Below, one piece after another: positions 46,093-54,982 of a DNA stretch of 64,000 nt; within the stretch, counting starts at the first letter, position 1; each line of letters opens with the position of its first letter. The notes below the pieces were generated by a model. It was not told the DNA's origin, made no database searches, and saw only the letters and a list, made by a program, of their open reading frames with translations. The stretch comes from PLA3 sp964592235 (GTDB taxonomy: Bacteria; Planctomycetota; Phycisphaerae; UBA1845; UTPLA1), in NCBI GenBank assembly GCA_964592235.1, contig CAZQCF010000023.1:1-64000 (forward strand). Direction: 5' to 3'. A program made the translations under genes and the position numbers.

Positions 46093-47169
46093 ATGATTCG
46101 CGTCGTGGCGGAAGATTTCGCGCGCGACGGTTCCGTTGGGAGTCTGCCCATCTCCGCCCGAGCCATTCGAAGGTGGTTGACGAGTCAGGCGACAAACGCC
46201 GCATGCGCCTGCGCGCCGCTCCTGCCGGCCGGTGTCATTCGAGCCGCCGGGCACGTGCTCGCGAAGACGGGGCCGCACGTGCCGAAGCTGGGAACGCTCG
46301 TTCGGAGAAATCTCCTCGCCGCGGGCATCACCCGGCCCGATGCCGCGGCTGCGTATTTCAATCAGGTCGGGCTGCATCTAGCATGTTCGGCGCTGGTTTT
46401 CAAGCATCAGCGCCGGCCCGAGCGCGTGGCTGAACTGGCCGCGCAGCACATTGAACTTGATCCGTCGACCGCGATCATCGGCGAGGCGCTGGCGGCGGGC
46501 AGGGGGGCGATTGTCGCCGCGGCGCACACGTGCAACTTTCTCCTCACGCTGGCGCGATTGAATCAGCAGACGCCGATTAGCGTTTACCTGCGCTGGACGG
46601 CCGACCAGCGTCGACTGCGCCTCAAGCGAATATGGTGTGACGCGGCCCGCCTGCCGCTCATCATCGAGCAGCCGACGGCCGCCGATCCGACGAGCCGCGC
46701 CGCGGCGTGCGTCGAAGCGCTCCAGCGCGGGGCGGCGCTGGTCATGACTCCGGACATCGCACAAAAATTCGACAAGGGGGTGCCGGTGGAATTGCTTGGC
46801 CGACGGGTGTACTTGCCGAGCGGTCCGGCGTCGATTGCCATGCTGGCCGAAGCGCCGCTGATTCCGCTGTTCGGGCGAATTGAGAACGGCCGACAGGTTC
46901 TGTATGCCGAGGCGCCAATTGAGGTCCGCGCGAAATCGCGCGTCGAGGGCGGGCGCAAAGCGGGACTGGCTGCGGCGATGCAGCAGTGGGCGAACGGATT
47001 CGAGCGGTTCCTGCGCGCGTCGCCCGACGCATGGTTTCTCTGGGGCGACAGCCGCTGGACGCGCGTCTTTCAGGGTACGGATGAGCGATACGTTGCGCCG
47101 ACGTCGGCGCCTCATTCACTGTCATCCAATTCGAATGTGATGGCAAACATCCGGAGCGTCGCGCCATGA
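46093..47169 (+). CDS. LpxL-like acyltransferase fold protein with partial active site
   Basis: This 358-residue protein has the acyltransferase pattern RGAIVAAAHTCNFLLTLARL (residue about 155), ALQRGAALVMTPDIAQKFDKG and the closing PDAWFLWGDSRWTRVF. The HX4E motif keeps its His but the acidic residue is Leu, and the Gly-Asn-Trp pattern is only partly kept. Activity is uncertain. It overlaps the CPBP protease gene by 4 bases and so leads a three-gene coupled operon. Confidence 0.75.
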   Translation: MIRVVAEDFARDGSVGSLPISARAIRRWLTSQATNAACACAPLLPAGVIRAAGHVLAKTGPHVPKLGTLVRRNLLAAGITRPDAAAAYFNQVGLHLACSALVFKHQRRPERVAELAAQHIELDPSTAIIGEALAAGRGAIVAAAHTCNFLLTLARLNQQTPISVYLRWTADQRRLRLKRIWCDAARLPLIIEQPTAADPTSRAAACVEALQRGAALVMTPDIAQKFDKGVPVELLGRRVYLPSGPASIAMLAEAPLIPLFGRIENGRQVLYAEAPIEVRAKSRVEGGRKAGLAAAMQQWANGFERFLRASPDAWFLWGDSRWTRVFQGTDERYVAPTSAPHSLSSNSNVMANIRSVAP

Positions 47170-47966
47170 TCGCATTGCTCATGCTCATGGCGATTCCCGT
47201 CGTGCTCTGGTCGGTGCAGTCCGTCTGCCTGGCAGCGGCGCGACAACCCCTTCGTTGGCGTATTGATTCTCGCGGAGGCACGAAGCACCTTCGCCTGGCC
47301 GCGCGCATGACGACGCAGGTTGGCCTGCTTGCGGTCATCGTGTTGTACCCGGTCGTGCGTGGGGAAGCGATCATTGCGTACTACGGCCGCTTGCTCCCTC
47401 CGGCGCCGGCTGCGGAGCACTTCGGCATCGGTGTCGCATTGGCGGCACTGTTCCTGTCGGTGCTGCTGGTGATCTGGCTTGCGTCACAGCGCCTGGTCGT
47501 GGAGGTGCATCACGCGCGGAAGAAATGGATTCGCCGCCTCGTCCTGCTCGTGCCGACGGCCCTGTTCGGCGCGTTCGTGGAGGAGATGATCTTTCGCGGC
47601 GTACTCATGGCCGACCTGCTTCAATCAAACTGGTCGCCGGTCGCGGCCGTGGCGGCGAGCGCGTTGGTCTTTGCCATCGCGCATTATGTTCGCGCGGTGA
47701 AGCGGCGCTGGACCTTCCCCGGGCATATCGCGCTTGGATTGCTCCTGGGCGTGGCGTTTCTCGACACCGGTTCGCTCTGGCTCGCGGCCGGGCTGCATGC
47801 GGGGGGCATCCTCGTCATCATGGGCGTGCGCCCGTTCGTGCGCTATGCCGGGCCTGCATGGCTGACCGGTGCGAGCATTTTCCCATTTGCCGGCGCCGTC
47901 GGCATCGCGGCGCTCGTCACGCTAACCGCGATTGTGCATCACCAGTTTGGAGGCGCGTCGCCATGA
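47166..47966 (+). CDS. CPBP-family intramembrane metalloprotease
   Basis: This 266-residue protein has about seven membrane helices and the CPBP/Abi motifs: EEMIFRG near residues 138-144, FAIAHY later, and GLHAGG. These place two Glu and two His in the membrane for zinc peptidase action. In bacteria such proteins process peptides or prenylated proteins, sometimes linked to immunity or envelope stress. It overlaps the acyltransferase upstream and the small membrane protein downstream by 4 bases each. Confidence 0.9.
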   Translation: MIALLMLMAIPVVLWSVQSVCLAAARQPLRWRIDSRGGTKHLRLAARMTTQVGLLAVIVLYPVVRGEAIIAYYGRLLPPAPAAEHFGIGVALAALFLSVLLVIWLASQRLVVEVHHARKKWIRRLVLLVPTALFGAFVEEMIFRGVLMADLLQSNWSPVAAVAASALVFAIAHYVRAVKRRWTFPGHIALGLLLGVAFLDTGSLWLAAGLHAGGILVIMGVRPFVRYAGPAWLTGASIFPFAGAVGIAALVTLTAIVHHQFGGASP

Positions 47967-48409
47967 GTGAATCGAAAGCTGACGGGCAACGATCGATTGG
48001 CCGACTCGCGGCGCGGCGCGCGAGGGATGCCGCCGGCCAGGACGCGCTTTCACAATACTTGTCCGCGCATCCTGATGCCGAGCCGACGTGGTTTGAGATC
48101 AAAGACGACGACGAGCTGAACAGTGAGTTGTCGGCAGGGCGGTTCGCGGCCGTGTTGTTCGCAGATCTGGACGCGCTCTGGGAAATGATCTGGAAGAATC
48201 ACGCCGATCTGGATCGTTGGGATGCCGCCGGCGTCAAAATCGAACTGGCTCGCACGCCGGGCGAGGAAAGCTGGAGGAACCTGGTTCGTTGCGCCCATGC
48301 CAGTCTATCGCGGCACCGCGCGAAGCAATCGCGCCGGCAGACAATCGCCGCGACGATCTTGAGCCTCGTCGCCGTCGCTTCGCTCGCGGCGATTCTTATT
48401 CTGCGATAA
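47963..48409 (+). CDS. Small C-tail-anchored membrane protein
   Basis: This 148-residue protein starts in an ATGA overlap with the CPBP gene. It has a basic N-terminus, an alpha/beta part (WFEIKDDDELNSELSAGRFAAVLFADLDALWEMIW) and a C-terminal membrane helix (TIAATILSLVAVASLAAILIL). The middle resembles a resolvase-like or recombinase-type N-terminal fold in pattern only. Its 3' end overlaps the convergent SGNH gene by 14 bases. Function unknown. Confidence 0.65.
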   Translation: MSESKADGQRSIGRLAARRARDAAGQDALSQYLSAHPDAEPTWFEIKDDDELNSELSAGRFAAVLFADLDALWEMIWKNHADLDRWDAAGVKIELARTPGEESWRNLVRCAHASLSRHRAKQSRRQTIAATILSLVAVASLAAILILR

Positions 48410-49598
48410 TCGGAGAGACGACGATTGGCTCGCCCGGAAGCGTCGCGGGCTTGAGGTGGGGGGCCAGCTCGTCCGCTGCCAGCATCGCCAGCGCCGCGGC
48501 CCCGGCGTCGTTGAAGTGAACCGAGTCAGCGAAGTGCATGTCGCCCGCCGGCAGCGCCGTCGCCTGGTCGATCACCGGCACCTGGTAGGCTCGTCCGACC
48601 TCGCGAATCACCTGGTTGATCATCGCATAGCCGCGGTAGTGCCCCTGGAGCGAGAGGTTGGAGTGGTCCATCAGGTCCATTCGCGCCAGTTCCATCTGCA
48701 CGTCCATCGGCTGCATCGGGGCGTAGGCCGTGCGCACTGTGACCAGTGCCAGCTGGATGTCGTGCGCCCGGCAGATGCCGACAAGCGTTTTAAGATTGCG
48801 GCCGAACGCGGCGATCCCCTTGGGGTCCGGCTCGTCGCTTCGCTCGATCGGCCTGCCCTCCCAGTTGCCGTATTTGAGCTGTCGTGCATAGCGAAGCCGT
48901 GAGACGACTTCGTTGCAGAACTCGCTCGTGCCCATCAGCCGGCGATACCAGGATGTCTCCTTCGGCGTGATCTCGGCCAGATGCGATTGGCCGACTTGAT
49001 GATCGGGTCGGTGCGCCGCCGCGAGGTCGTTCACGCCGGCATAGCAGATGACCCAGTCGGGCCGCACGTCGAGCACGCGCGTCGTCAGGTCAATCAGCGA
49101 TCGTTGAAGCGAGTAGCCGCAGGTCGCCGCATTGATGACTTCGATGTTGCGGATGCCGTGTCGCGCGCGGAGCACGGCTTCCATTTGTGCCGGCCACGTG
49201 CGCGTGTCATCGCTGACCTTCACGTCAAACGTCGTCGAGCCGCCGAGGCAGGCAATTCGCACGGTCCCGGCGGATTTGTACGGCGTGATCTCGTAACCGC
49301 GAAAACCCAGGCTGTTGATGTGGATGCTGCGCCCGGGGAACTCCACGACCGCGCCGGGGCGCGGAATCTGACCGGTCCAGACATTGCTCGTGTAGAGCCC
49401 CGCGTTGACGGCGGCGCGCTCCGGATCACCAACGGTCCAGCGGCCGGTGCGGAGACGATTGTATCCGCGCGTGCCAAGTTCCAGGAGTCCGGCCAGCGCG
49501 ACGAGAACGATCGATAGAAACAGGATGCGGCGGCGGAGACTGATGGCCCGTTTTCCCCCGCCGGAACGCATGCGGGACTGGGTGGAGATGAACATCAC
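48396..49598 (-). CDS. Membrane-anchored SGNH/GDSL-type hydrolase
   Basis: This protein of about 400 residues has an N-terminal membrane anchor (RRRILFLSIVLVALAGLLE) and an SGNH core. Block I is CLGGSTTFDVKVSDDT near residue 121, the block III Asn lies in CYAGVNDLAAAH, and block V is DSVHFNDAGA near residue 359. It is probably a deacylase or esterase acting on surface polymers. The start could be GTG 49598 or ATG 49595. Its stop overlaps the convergent small membrane protein by 14 bases. Confidence 0.85.
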   Translation of the reverse strand: MMFISTQSRMRSGGGKRAISLRRRILFLSIVLVALAGLLELGTRGYNRLRTGRWTVGDPERAAVNAGLYTSNVWTGQIPRPGAVVEFPGRSIHINSLGFRGYEITPYKSAGTVRIACLGGSTTFDVKVSDDTRTWPAQMEAVLRARHGIRNIEVINAATCGYSLQRSLIDLTTRVLDVRPDWVICYAGVNDLAAAHRPDHQVGQSHLAEITPKETSWYRRLMGTSEFCNEVVSRLRYARQLKYGNWEGRPIERSDEPDPKGIAAFGRNLKTLVGICRAHDIQLALVTVRTAYAPMQPMDVQMELARMDLMDHSNLSLQGHYRGYAMINQVIREVGRAYQVPVIDQATALPAGDMHFADSVHFNDAGAAALAMLAADELAPHLKPATLPGEPIVVSPIIAE

Positions 49599-49803
49599 GA
49601 TTGAAGAATCCTGACGGTGGCACGACTTGAAACCGGCATTACTCCATCAGTTTCATCGGCGGGGTTGCGACCGGGAGATAAGCCCGAATCGGCGTGCCCT
49701 GGCGACGAAGAAACGCAGTCAAAGTGAATCAGCATGAACCGATGCGTGAGGGGTGCGGCGGTCGGCGTAACGATTGAAAGAAGGCGGGTGAACCTGCAAA
49801 GAT

Positions 49804-49886
49804 TGCCGAAGGAGGGACTCGAACCCTCAATCCCTTACGGGAACCGGTTTTTGAAACCGGCGCGTATGCCATTCCGCCACTTCGGC
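49804..49886 (-). tRNA. tRNA-Leu(CAA)
   Basis: An 83-nt cloverleaf: acceptor GCCGAAG pairs with CTTCGGC, the anticodon loop TTCAAAA gives CAA, there is a long variable arm (TTCCCGTAAGGGATT) and the T-arm is GAGGG-TTCGAGT-CCCTC. The long arm and anticodon make it leucine. CCA is not encoded and must be added. Confidence 0.95.
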
Positions 49887-49934
49887 CGTAGCCGCTTGCC
49901 CCGGCGGAGCTGGGCCGGTCTGCGAAAGCGGGAC

Positions 49935-50007
49935 TGGGCGATACAGGACTTGAACCTGTGACCTTTCGGGTGTGATCCGAACGCTCTGCCAACTGAGCTA
50001 ATCGCCC
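49935..50007 (-). tRNA. tRNA-Val(CAC)
   Basis: A 73-nt cloverleaf: acceptor GGGCGAT pairs with ATCGCCC, the D-arm is GCTC-AGTTGGCA-GAGC, the anticodon loop ATCACAC gives CAC, and the T-arm is ACAGG-TTCAAGT-CCTGT. It lies 48 bases upstream of the tRNA-Leu on the same strand, probably in one transcript. CCA is not encoded. Confidence 0.95.
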
Positions 50008-50226
50008 GCGATGTCGGACCCGTATTCTATGCGGCTTGCCCCGGTGTTCAACCCTGCACCAAATCTCCCGATTTCAAGACCGTGCCACACCATTTCGCGT
50101 TCCGAGCCGGGCCGAGACGGCCCGGTATTCGTGGGCAATCTTCCTGGCTCTCGGCTCTACCCGAGCTGGCTCTGGTTTGGTGCTGCATCGCCGCGAGCCA
50201 ACCACTCTTGCGTTATGATCTGAACG

Positions 50227-52023
50227 ATGAACGATGCAACCATGCTCGTCACTGTCCGCCGGGCTGCCGAAGCCTGGCTCGCCGACCCGGCGATTGACGA
50301 GGCCGACAAGGTCGAAATCCGCCGCTTGCTGGACGCCGGGGACTGGCGCGAGCTGACTGACCGTTTTCATCGCGATCTGGAGTTCGGCACGGGCGGCCTG
50401 CGCGGCATCATGGGCGCGGGCCTCAATCGGATGAATGTTTATACCGTCGGCGCGGCCGCGCAGGGACTGGCCGCCGTAATCGTGCGGCAGGGCGACGCGG
50501 CGAGGCGCGCCGGCTGCGCGATTGCATACGATTGTCGTCACAACAGCGAAGCTTTCGCGCGGCGCGTCGCGTGCGTCATGGCCGGCAACGGCATCACGGC
50601 GCATCTGTTCGAGGCGCTTCGCCCGACGCCGCAGTTGTCCTTCGCCGTTCGACATCTGGGCTGCACGGCCGGCGTCGTCATCACGGCCAGCCACAACCCG
50701 CCCGAATACAACGGCTTCAAGGCCTACTGGAACGACGGCGCGCAAGTGACGCCGCCGATCGACGGAGAAATCATCGACGAGGTTCGCCGAGTCGGCGCGT
50801 TCTCCAATGTGAAGTCGAGCGATTTCGAATCCGCGAAGTCGACGGGCTTGATCCGCATGATCGGGCGAGCGCTGGACGAAGCGTTTCTCGATTGTGTGCT
50901 GGCGTCGTGCCTGAATCCCGATGCGTGCCGCGCGTTCGGCCCGCGGATCGGCATTGTGTTCACTCCGCTTCACGGGACCGGCGCGACGCTGATCCCGGAG
51001 GCCCTATCGCGCCGGGGATTCACGCGCGTACACCTTGTCAACGAACAAATGAAACCCGATGGCGCGTTTCCCACGGTGAAATCGCCAAATCCCGAAGAAC
51101 CCGCGGCATTTGAAATGGCACTCGCCGTGGCTCGCCGTGAGAACGCCGAGCTGGTCCTCGCTACCGACCCCGACGCCGATCGCATGGGCATCGCCGTGCG
51201 CGAGGCCGGCGGCGATTATCGTCTGCTGACGGGCAATCACATCGCCGCGCTGCTGACCTGGTACATCTGCGAGCAGTTGAAGCGCAGCGGCAAGCTGCCG
51301 TCCAACGGCGTCGTACTCTCCACCATTGTGTCGGGCGACCTAATGAAAGTGATCGCGCGATCCTATGGCGTGCAAGTCGTTGAAACGCTGACAGGCTTCA
51401 AGTGGATCGCAGAGGCGATTCGAAAAGACGAGCAGGCCGGCGAGCCTGGCAAGCCCGCGCGACAGTTTCTGTTCGGCGCGGAAGAAAGCTACGGCTACAT
51501 GCCCTGCACCTTCACGCGCGACAAAGACGCGGTCACGGCAGCGGCGATGCTCGCGGAATTGGCGGCCGTGCTGGCGAAGGAAAGTAAGACGCTCGCCGGA
51601 TTGCTGGACGAGTTGTTTCTGACGCACGGCTATTTCGCGGAGGGCGCCAAGAGTATCACGATGCCCGGCGCGGATGGCGCGGCACGCATTACGGCGCTGA
51701 TGGCGTCCTTGCGAAACGCTCCGCCAAAACAAATCGCCGGCCGCCCGGTCATCTCCATCGGCGACGTGAATTCGGGCGAGATGCGCGACTCCAACGGCAA
51801 CGTGATCGGCCGTTACGACCTGCCGCCCAGCGACGTGCTGGTCTTCACACTGGACGACGGGACGAAAGTGATTGCCCGCCCCAGCGGCACCGAGCCGAAG
51901 ATCAAGTTCTATATTCTCGCGCGGATCGACTCGCGCGACCTGGCGGCGGCTCGTATCGCGGCAAACGATCGCATCGCCGCGATTGCGAAAGAAATGGAAC
52001 AGTTCGCCTCAAGTGTGAAATGA
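50227..52023 (+). CDS. Phosphoglucomutase/phosphomannomutase
   Basis: This 598-residue alpha-D-phosphohexomutase interconverts sugar 1- and 6-phosphates. FGTGGLRGIMG is at residues 53-63. The phosphorylated Ser155 sits in TASHNPPEYNGFKAYW, the Mg loop is DPDADRMGIAV near 320, and the C-terminal phosphate loop is RPSGTEPKIKFY. The length fits the bacterial PGM2/PgcA group. It is next to glycolytic genes on the opposite strand and should feed sugar phosphates to glycolysis or to polysaccharide. Confidence 0.94.
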   Translation: MNDATMLVTVRRAAEAWLADPAIDEADKVEIRRLLDAGDWRELTDRFHRDLEFGTGGLRGIMGAGLNRMNVYTVGAAAQGLAAVIVRQGDAARRAGCAIAYDCRHNSEAFARRVACVMAGNGITAHLFEALRPTPQLSFAVRHLGCTAGVVITASHNPPEYNGFKAYWNDGAQVTPPIDGEIIDEVRRVGAFSNVKSSDFESAKSTGLIRMIGRALDEAFLDCVLASCLNPDACRAFGPRIGIVFTPLHGTGATLIPEALSRRGFTRVHLVNEQMKPDGAFPTVKSPNPEEPAAFEMALAVARRENAELVLATDPDADRMGIAVREAGGDYRLLTGNHIAALLTWYICEQLKRSGKLPSNGVVLSTIVSGDLMKVIARSYGVQVVETLTGFKWIAEAIRKDEQAGEPGKPARQFLFGAEESYGYMPCTFTRDKDAVTAAAMLAELAAVLAKESKTLAGLLDELFLTHGYFAEGAKSITMPGADGAARITALMASLRNAPPKQIAGRPVISIGDVNSGEMRDSNGNVIGRYDLPPSDVLVFTLDDGTKVIARPSGTEPKIKFYILARIDSRDLAAARIAANDRIAAIAKEMEQFASSVK

Positions 52024-52041
52024 TGGACGCTGGAGAAGGCC

Positions 52042-52071
52042 GAAGCCGGCGGATGGCAATCCGTCGGCTTC
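52042..52071 (+). terminator. Strong hairpin after the mutase; ATCCGTCGG family copy 3
   Basis: A 13-bp stem with one G-T pair and loop GGCA starts 18 bases after the stop. Its right arm ATCCGTCGGCTTCAT is identical to that at 19671. No T-run follows, so it may be a repeat element, a 3' stabiliser or a Rho-dependent site. Confidence 0.6.
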
Positions 52072-52120
52072 ATTCGCGCCACGATTCTTCACTTGTTTGA
52101 GCGCCCCCGAGTCGCTCGCA

Positions 52121-53038
52121 TTACTTCCCGTAGATCTTCAGAATCTCATCAAGGAACTTGAGAGCCTCGTTTCGCTTGCGCTGGAAGGTATTCCGCCCGA
52201 TGATCGAGCCAAAGCCGCCGCCGTCGCGAATGGCCTTGCACTCGTCAAAGACCGCCGCGTCGTTGTCGTTCTTCGCACCACCGCTGAAGATCACCACGCG
52301 CTTGCCGGCAAAGGCGCACTGCGTCACGTGCTTGACGCGATCCGCCAGCGTGCCGATGACGATCTTCTCCTTCTCGTACACCTTGCGCGCGGCGTCCTGC
52401 TCGATGTGCGCCGTCGGCAGCTTCACCTTGACAATCGTCGCGCCAAGCTGGCAGGCGATCTGCGCCGCGTAACCCGCGACGTCGATGGCCGTCTCGCCCT
52501 CCTTGCTCAAGCTCGTGCCGCGCGGATAGCTCCAGATGACCACGGCCAGACCGTTGGCTTTGGCTTCTTCCGCGTACGCGCGCACTTCTTCGTACATCTG
52601 CTTGCGCAGCGCCGAACCGGGATAGATCGTCATGCCCACGCCGACGCAACCCAGCCGCAGCGCGTCCTTCACCGATGCGGTCAATGCCTGCCACGAGTCT
52701 TTCTCATCCGCGAGGGAGTCGTGATTGTTCGCCTTCAGAATCAGCGGCACGTCGCCGGCGAAGTCGGCCGCGCCCGCTTCGAGGAAGCCCAGCGGCGCTG
52801 CGTACGCGTTCAGCCCCGCCTCGATCGCGATCTTGAAGTGATAGTGCGGATCGTAGCCGGCGTCATTCGGACCGAAGCTCCGCGCTGGGCCGTGCTCCCA
52901 GCCTTGATCGACCGGCAGAATGACCATGCGACCGGTCCCGCCCAGTCGACCGTGATTCAGCATCCGCGCCAGATTGGTCAGGACGCCGGGATTCTCGCTT
53001 CGGTACCAGCCCAGGATTTCTCGTACGCGCTCGGTCAT
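52121..53038 (-). CDS. fbaB: Class I fructose-bisphosphate aldolase, DhnA/FbaB type
   Basis: This 305-residue cytoplasmic enzyme splits fructose-1,6-bisphosphate. It shows MVILPVDQGWEHGPARSF, the strand IWSYPRGTSLSKEG, and GATIVKVKLPTAH carrying the Schiff-base lysine. RVVIFSGGAKNDNDAAVF and GSIIGRNTFQR follow, binding the phosphates. AGGAGCG lies 7 bases before the ATG at 53038. It follows the pseudo-mutase gene by about 110 bases on the same strand, within a small glycolytic cluster. Confidence 0.93.
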   Translation of the reverse strand: MTERVREILGWYRSENPGVLTNLARMLNHGRLGGTGRMVILPVDQGWEHGPARSFGPNDAGYDPHYHFKIAIEAGLNAYAAPLGFLEAGAADFAGDVPLILKANNHDSLADEKDSWQALTASVKDALRLGCVGVGMTIYPGSALRKQMYEEVRAYAEEAKANGLAVVIWSYPRGTSLSKEGETAIDVAGYAAQIACQLGATIVKVKLPTAHIEQDAARKVYEKEKIVIGTLADRVKHVTQCAFAGKRVVIFSGGAKNDNDAAVFDECKAIRDGGGFGSIIGRNTFQRKRNEALKFLDEILKIYGK

Positions 53039-53149
53039 GGTGTCGCTCCTGTTCCCCCTCGGTTCGGTATGATACGTCAATCGTCGCGAGGTCATCAAGC
53101 AGCCGTCAAGCGAGCGCCACGCGCCCGTTTGCCGCCGATTGCGAACACC

Positions 53150-53716
53150 TTACAACACAGGAGCAGGATCCATCACATAGTGTGACGGGGCCGCTTCAAA
53201 ATACGCCCAGAAGCTCTCGTAGTTCCCATCGACCAGCCGGCAGCGAAGGATCGCCATGGCCATCGACCCAAGCACGAGCGTGATCGCCTCGGACTTGTGA
53301 CGCTTGAGCACTTTTCGCAGGCCCGCCAGCAGCCGCGCTTCGGCAGCGGGGATCGACTCGCCATCGGGAGGCTCGACCGAAGTGGCATCCTGCTTCCACT
53401 GTCTGGCGACGCGGTGGAAGCGCTTATTGAATTCTTCGAGCGTTAGACCCTCCCAAACGCCGAGATCCACCTCGCGCAGCTCCGGCGTCGCGCGAAACTT
53501 CAGCGCCAGTTCGTGTGCGATCAGCGCCGCGGACTGATGCGTCGCCTGTTCGGGCCCGCAACGTATCACCTGTGGCATCAGCGGAGCGATGGCCTGCGCG
53601 GCGGCGAGCGCCTGTTTTCGGCCGGTTTCATTCAGCGCGAGGTCCACGTCGCCAGCAAGGCGGTCCTGCGCGCGCCAATCGGTCTCGCCCGATGCAACCA
53701 GAATCAATTTAGACAT
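53150..53716 (-). CDS. Histidine-phosphatase (PGAM-like) fold protein without catalytic residues
   Basis: This 188-residue protein matches the phosphoglycerate mutase/phosphatase family: LILVASGETDWRAQDRLAGD at the start, ELREVDLGVWEGLTLEEF in the middle and LVLGSMAMAILRC near the end. The canonical RHGE is ASGE, the Arg-bearing block is QATHQSA, and the late SHG is LGS. Both catalytic His and both phosphate-binding Arg are therefore lost, though Glu in the middle block is kept. It starts 21 bases after pgk and is likely a glycolysis-linked binding or regulatory pseudoenzyme. Confidence 0.8.
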   Translation of the reverse strand: MSKLILVASGETDWRAQDRLAGDVDLALNETGRKQALAAAQAIAPLMPQVIRCGPEQATHQSAALIAHELALKFRATPELREVDLGVWEGLTLEEFNKRFHRVARQWKQDATSVEPPDGESIPAAEARLLAGLRKVLKRHKSEAITLVLGSMAMAILRCRLVDGNYESFWAYFEAAPSHYVMDPAPVL

Positions 53717-53737
53717 GGTGAAGTCGGTCCGGGCGAA

Positions 53738-54982
53738 TCACGCTTCGTCAAGGAGGTCAAGCGTGGCGAACGAACCGCGCTCAAGGTATTCAAGACTCGC
53801 GCCGCCGCCCGTTGAAATGTGCGACATGGAATCCGCCAGCCCCGCGGCATCGACCGCCGCCGCCGAATCGCCGCCCCCGATGATCGTGGTCGCGCCGCGT
53901 CGCGTCGCTTCCGCCAGCGCCCGCGCCACCGCCAGCGTGCCCGCATCGAATGGCGGCGTCTCAAACACGCCCATCGGTCCGTTCCAGAGCACGGTCGCAG
54001 CGGACTCGATCTGTTTCGCGTACGCGGCCGCCGTCGCCGGCCCGATGTCCAGACCCATCAGTCCATCCGGCACGTTGCCGGCGTGTGTCGACGTCGCTGC
54101 GCCGGCCTCCAGCTTTGCCGCGCACACGCTGTCTTGCGGCAGATGCAGTTTGGCTCCGGCTTTGTCCAGCAAGCCGCGCGCCAGATCGATCTTGTCTCGC
54201 TCGCAGAGGCTCGCGCCGACGCCCAGTCCCTTGGCCGCATAGAACGTGTAACTCATCGCGCCGCCGATCAGTATCGCATCGACGCGAGACAACAGTTGCT
54301 CGATGACGCCGATCTTGTCGGACACTTTCGCGCCACCCAGGATCGCAACGAACGGCCGCCGCGGGTTCGTCGTCGCGTCTCCGAGGAACTTGAGCTCCTT
54401 TTGCACGAGGTGCCCGCAGACGCGTCGCCCCGGCCCCAGTCGCATTGGCACATCGTACATGCTGACGTGCTTTCGATGACACGTTCCAAATGCGTTGTTG
54501 CAGTAAAGGTCTGCATGCCGCGCCAGCCCCGCGGCAAATGATTCAATCGCGGCCTTCTGCTCGGCCGTCGGCTTCTTGTCGGGATTCTTCTTGGCCGAGT
54601 CGATCAGCGTTTCGGCCGCGTGAAATCGCAGATTCTCCAGCAGAAGGACTCCGCCGTCGCGCACCGCCGCGACCGACTCGTCCGCCGGCGCGCCGACGCA
54701 ATCCGCCGCGAACGCCACGCTGCATTGGAGCAGCTCTCCCAGGCGCCTCGCCACGGGCGCCAGGCTGAACGCAGGTTCCACGCCCGTGCCCTTTGGCCGG
54801 CCCAGATGACTCATCAAGATGAGGCGGCCGCCGCGATCCATCACGCTGCGCACCGATTCCAGCGACTGCCGGATGCGCCGATCATCCGTGATTGCGCCCT
54901 CTTCCATCGGGACGTTGTAGTCCACGCGCATCAGCACGCGACGGCCCGCGACGTCCACTTGGTCAATGACTCGTTTCGCCAT
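53738..54982 (-). CDS. pgk: Phosphoglycerate kinase
   Basis: This 414-residue glycolytic enzyme makes ATP and 3-phosphoglycerate. Substrate blocks are RRVLMRVDYNVPM, LILMSHLGRPKG and VLLLENLRFH; nucleotide blocks are ILGGAKVSDKIGVI, TVLWNGPMGVFE and TIIGGGDSAAAV. It has a short Lys-rich insertion after LRFH. The ATG at 54982 is chosen because it starts the usual AKRVIDQVDV; the gene overlaps the pseudopilin upstream by 20 bases, an odd coupling. Confidence 0.96.
   Translation of the reverse strand: MAKRVIDQVDVAGRRVLMRVDYNVPMEEGAITDDRRIRQSLESVRSVMDRGGRLILMSHLGRPKGTGVEPAFSLAPVARRLGELLQCSVAFAADCVGAPADESVAAVRDGGVLLLENLRFHAAETLIDSAKKNPDKKPTAEQKAAIESFAAGLARHADLYCNNAFGTCHRKHVSMYDVPMRLGPGRRVCGHLVQKELKFLGDATTNPRRPFVAILGGAKVSDKIGVIEQLLSRVDAILIGGAMSYTFYAAKGLGVGASLCERDKIDLARGLLDKAGAKLHLPQDSVCAAKLEAGAATSTHAGNVPDGLMGLDIGPATAAAYAKQIESAATVLWNGPMGVFETPPFDAGTLAVARALAEATRRGATTIIGGGDSAAAVDAAGLADSMSHISTGGGASLEYLERGSFATLDLLDEA

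Noticed and set aside
49735..50226. Integration site at the tRNA genes
   Set aside because: No integrase, no duplicated tRNA 3' end and no composition change were seen around the two tRNAs.
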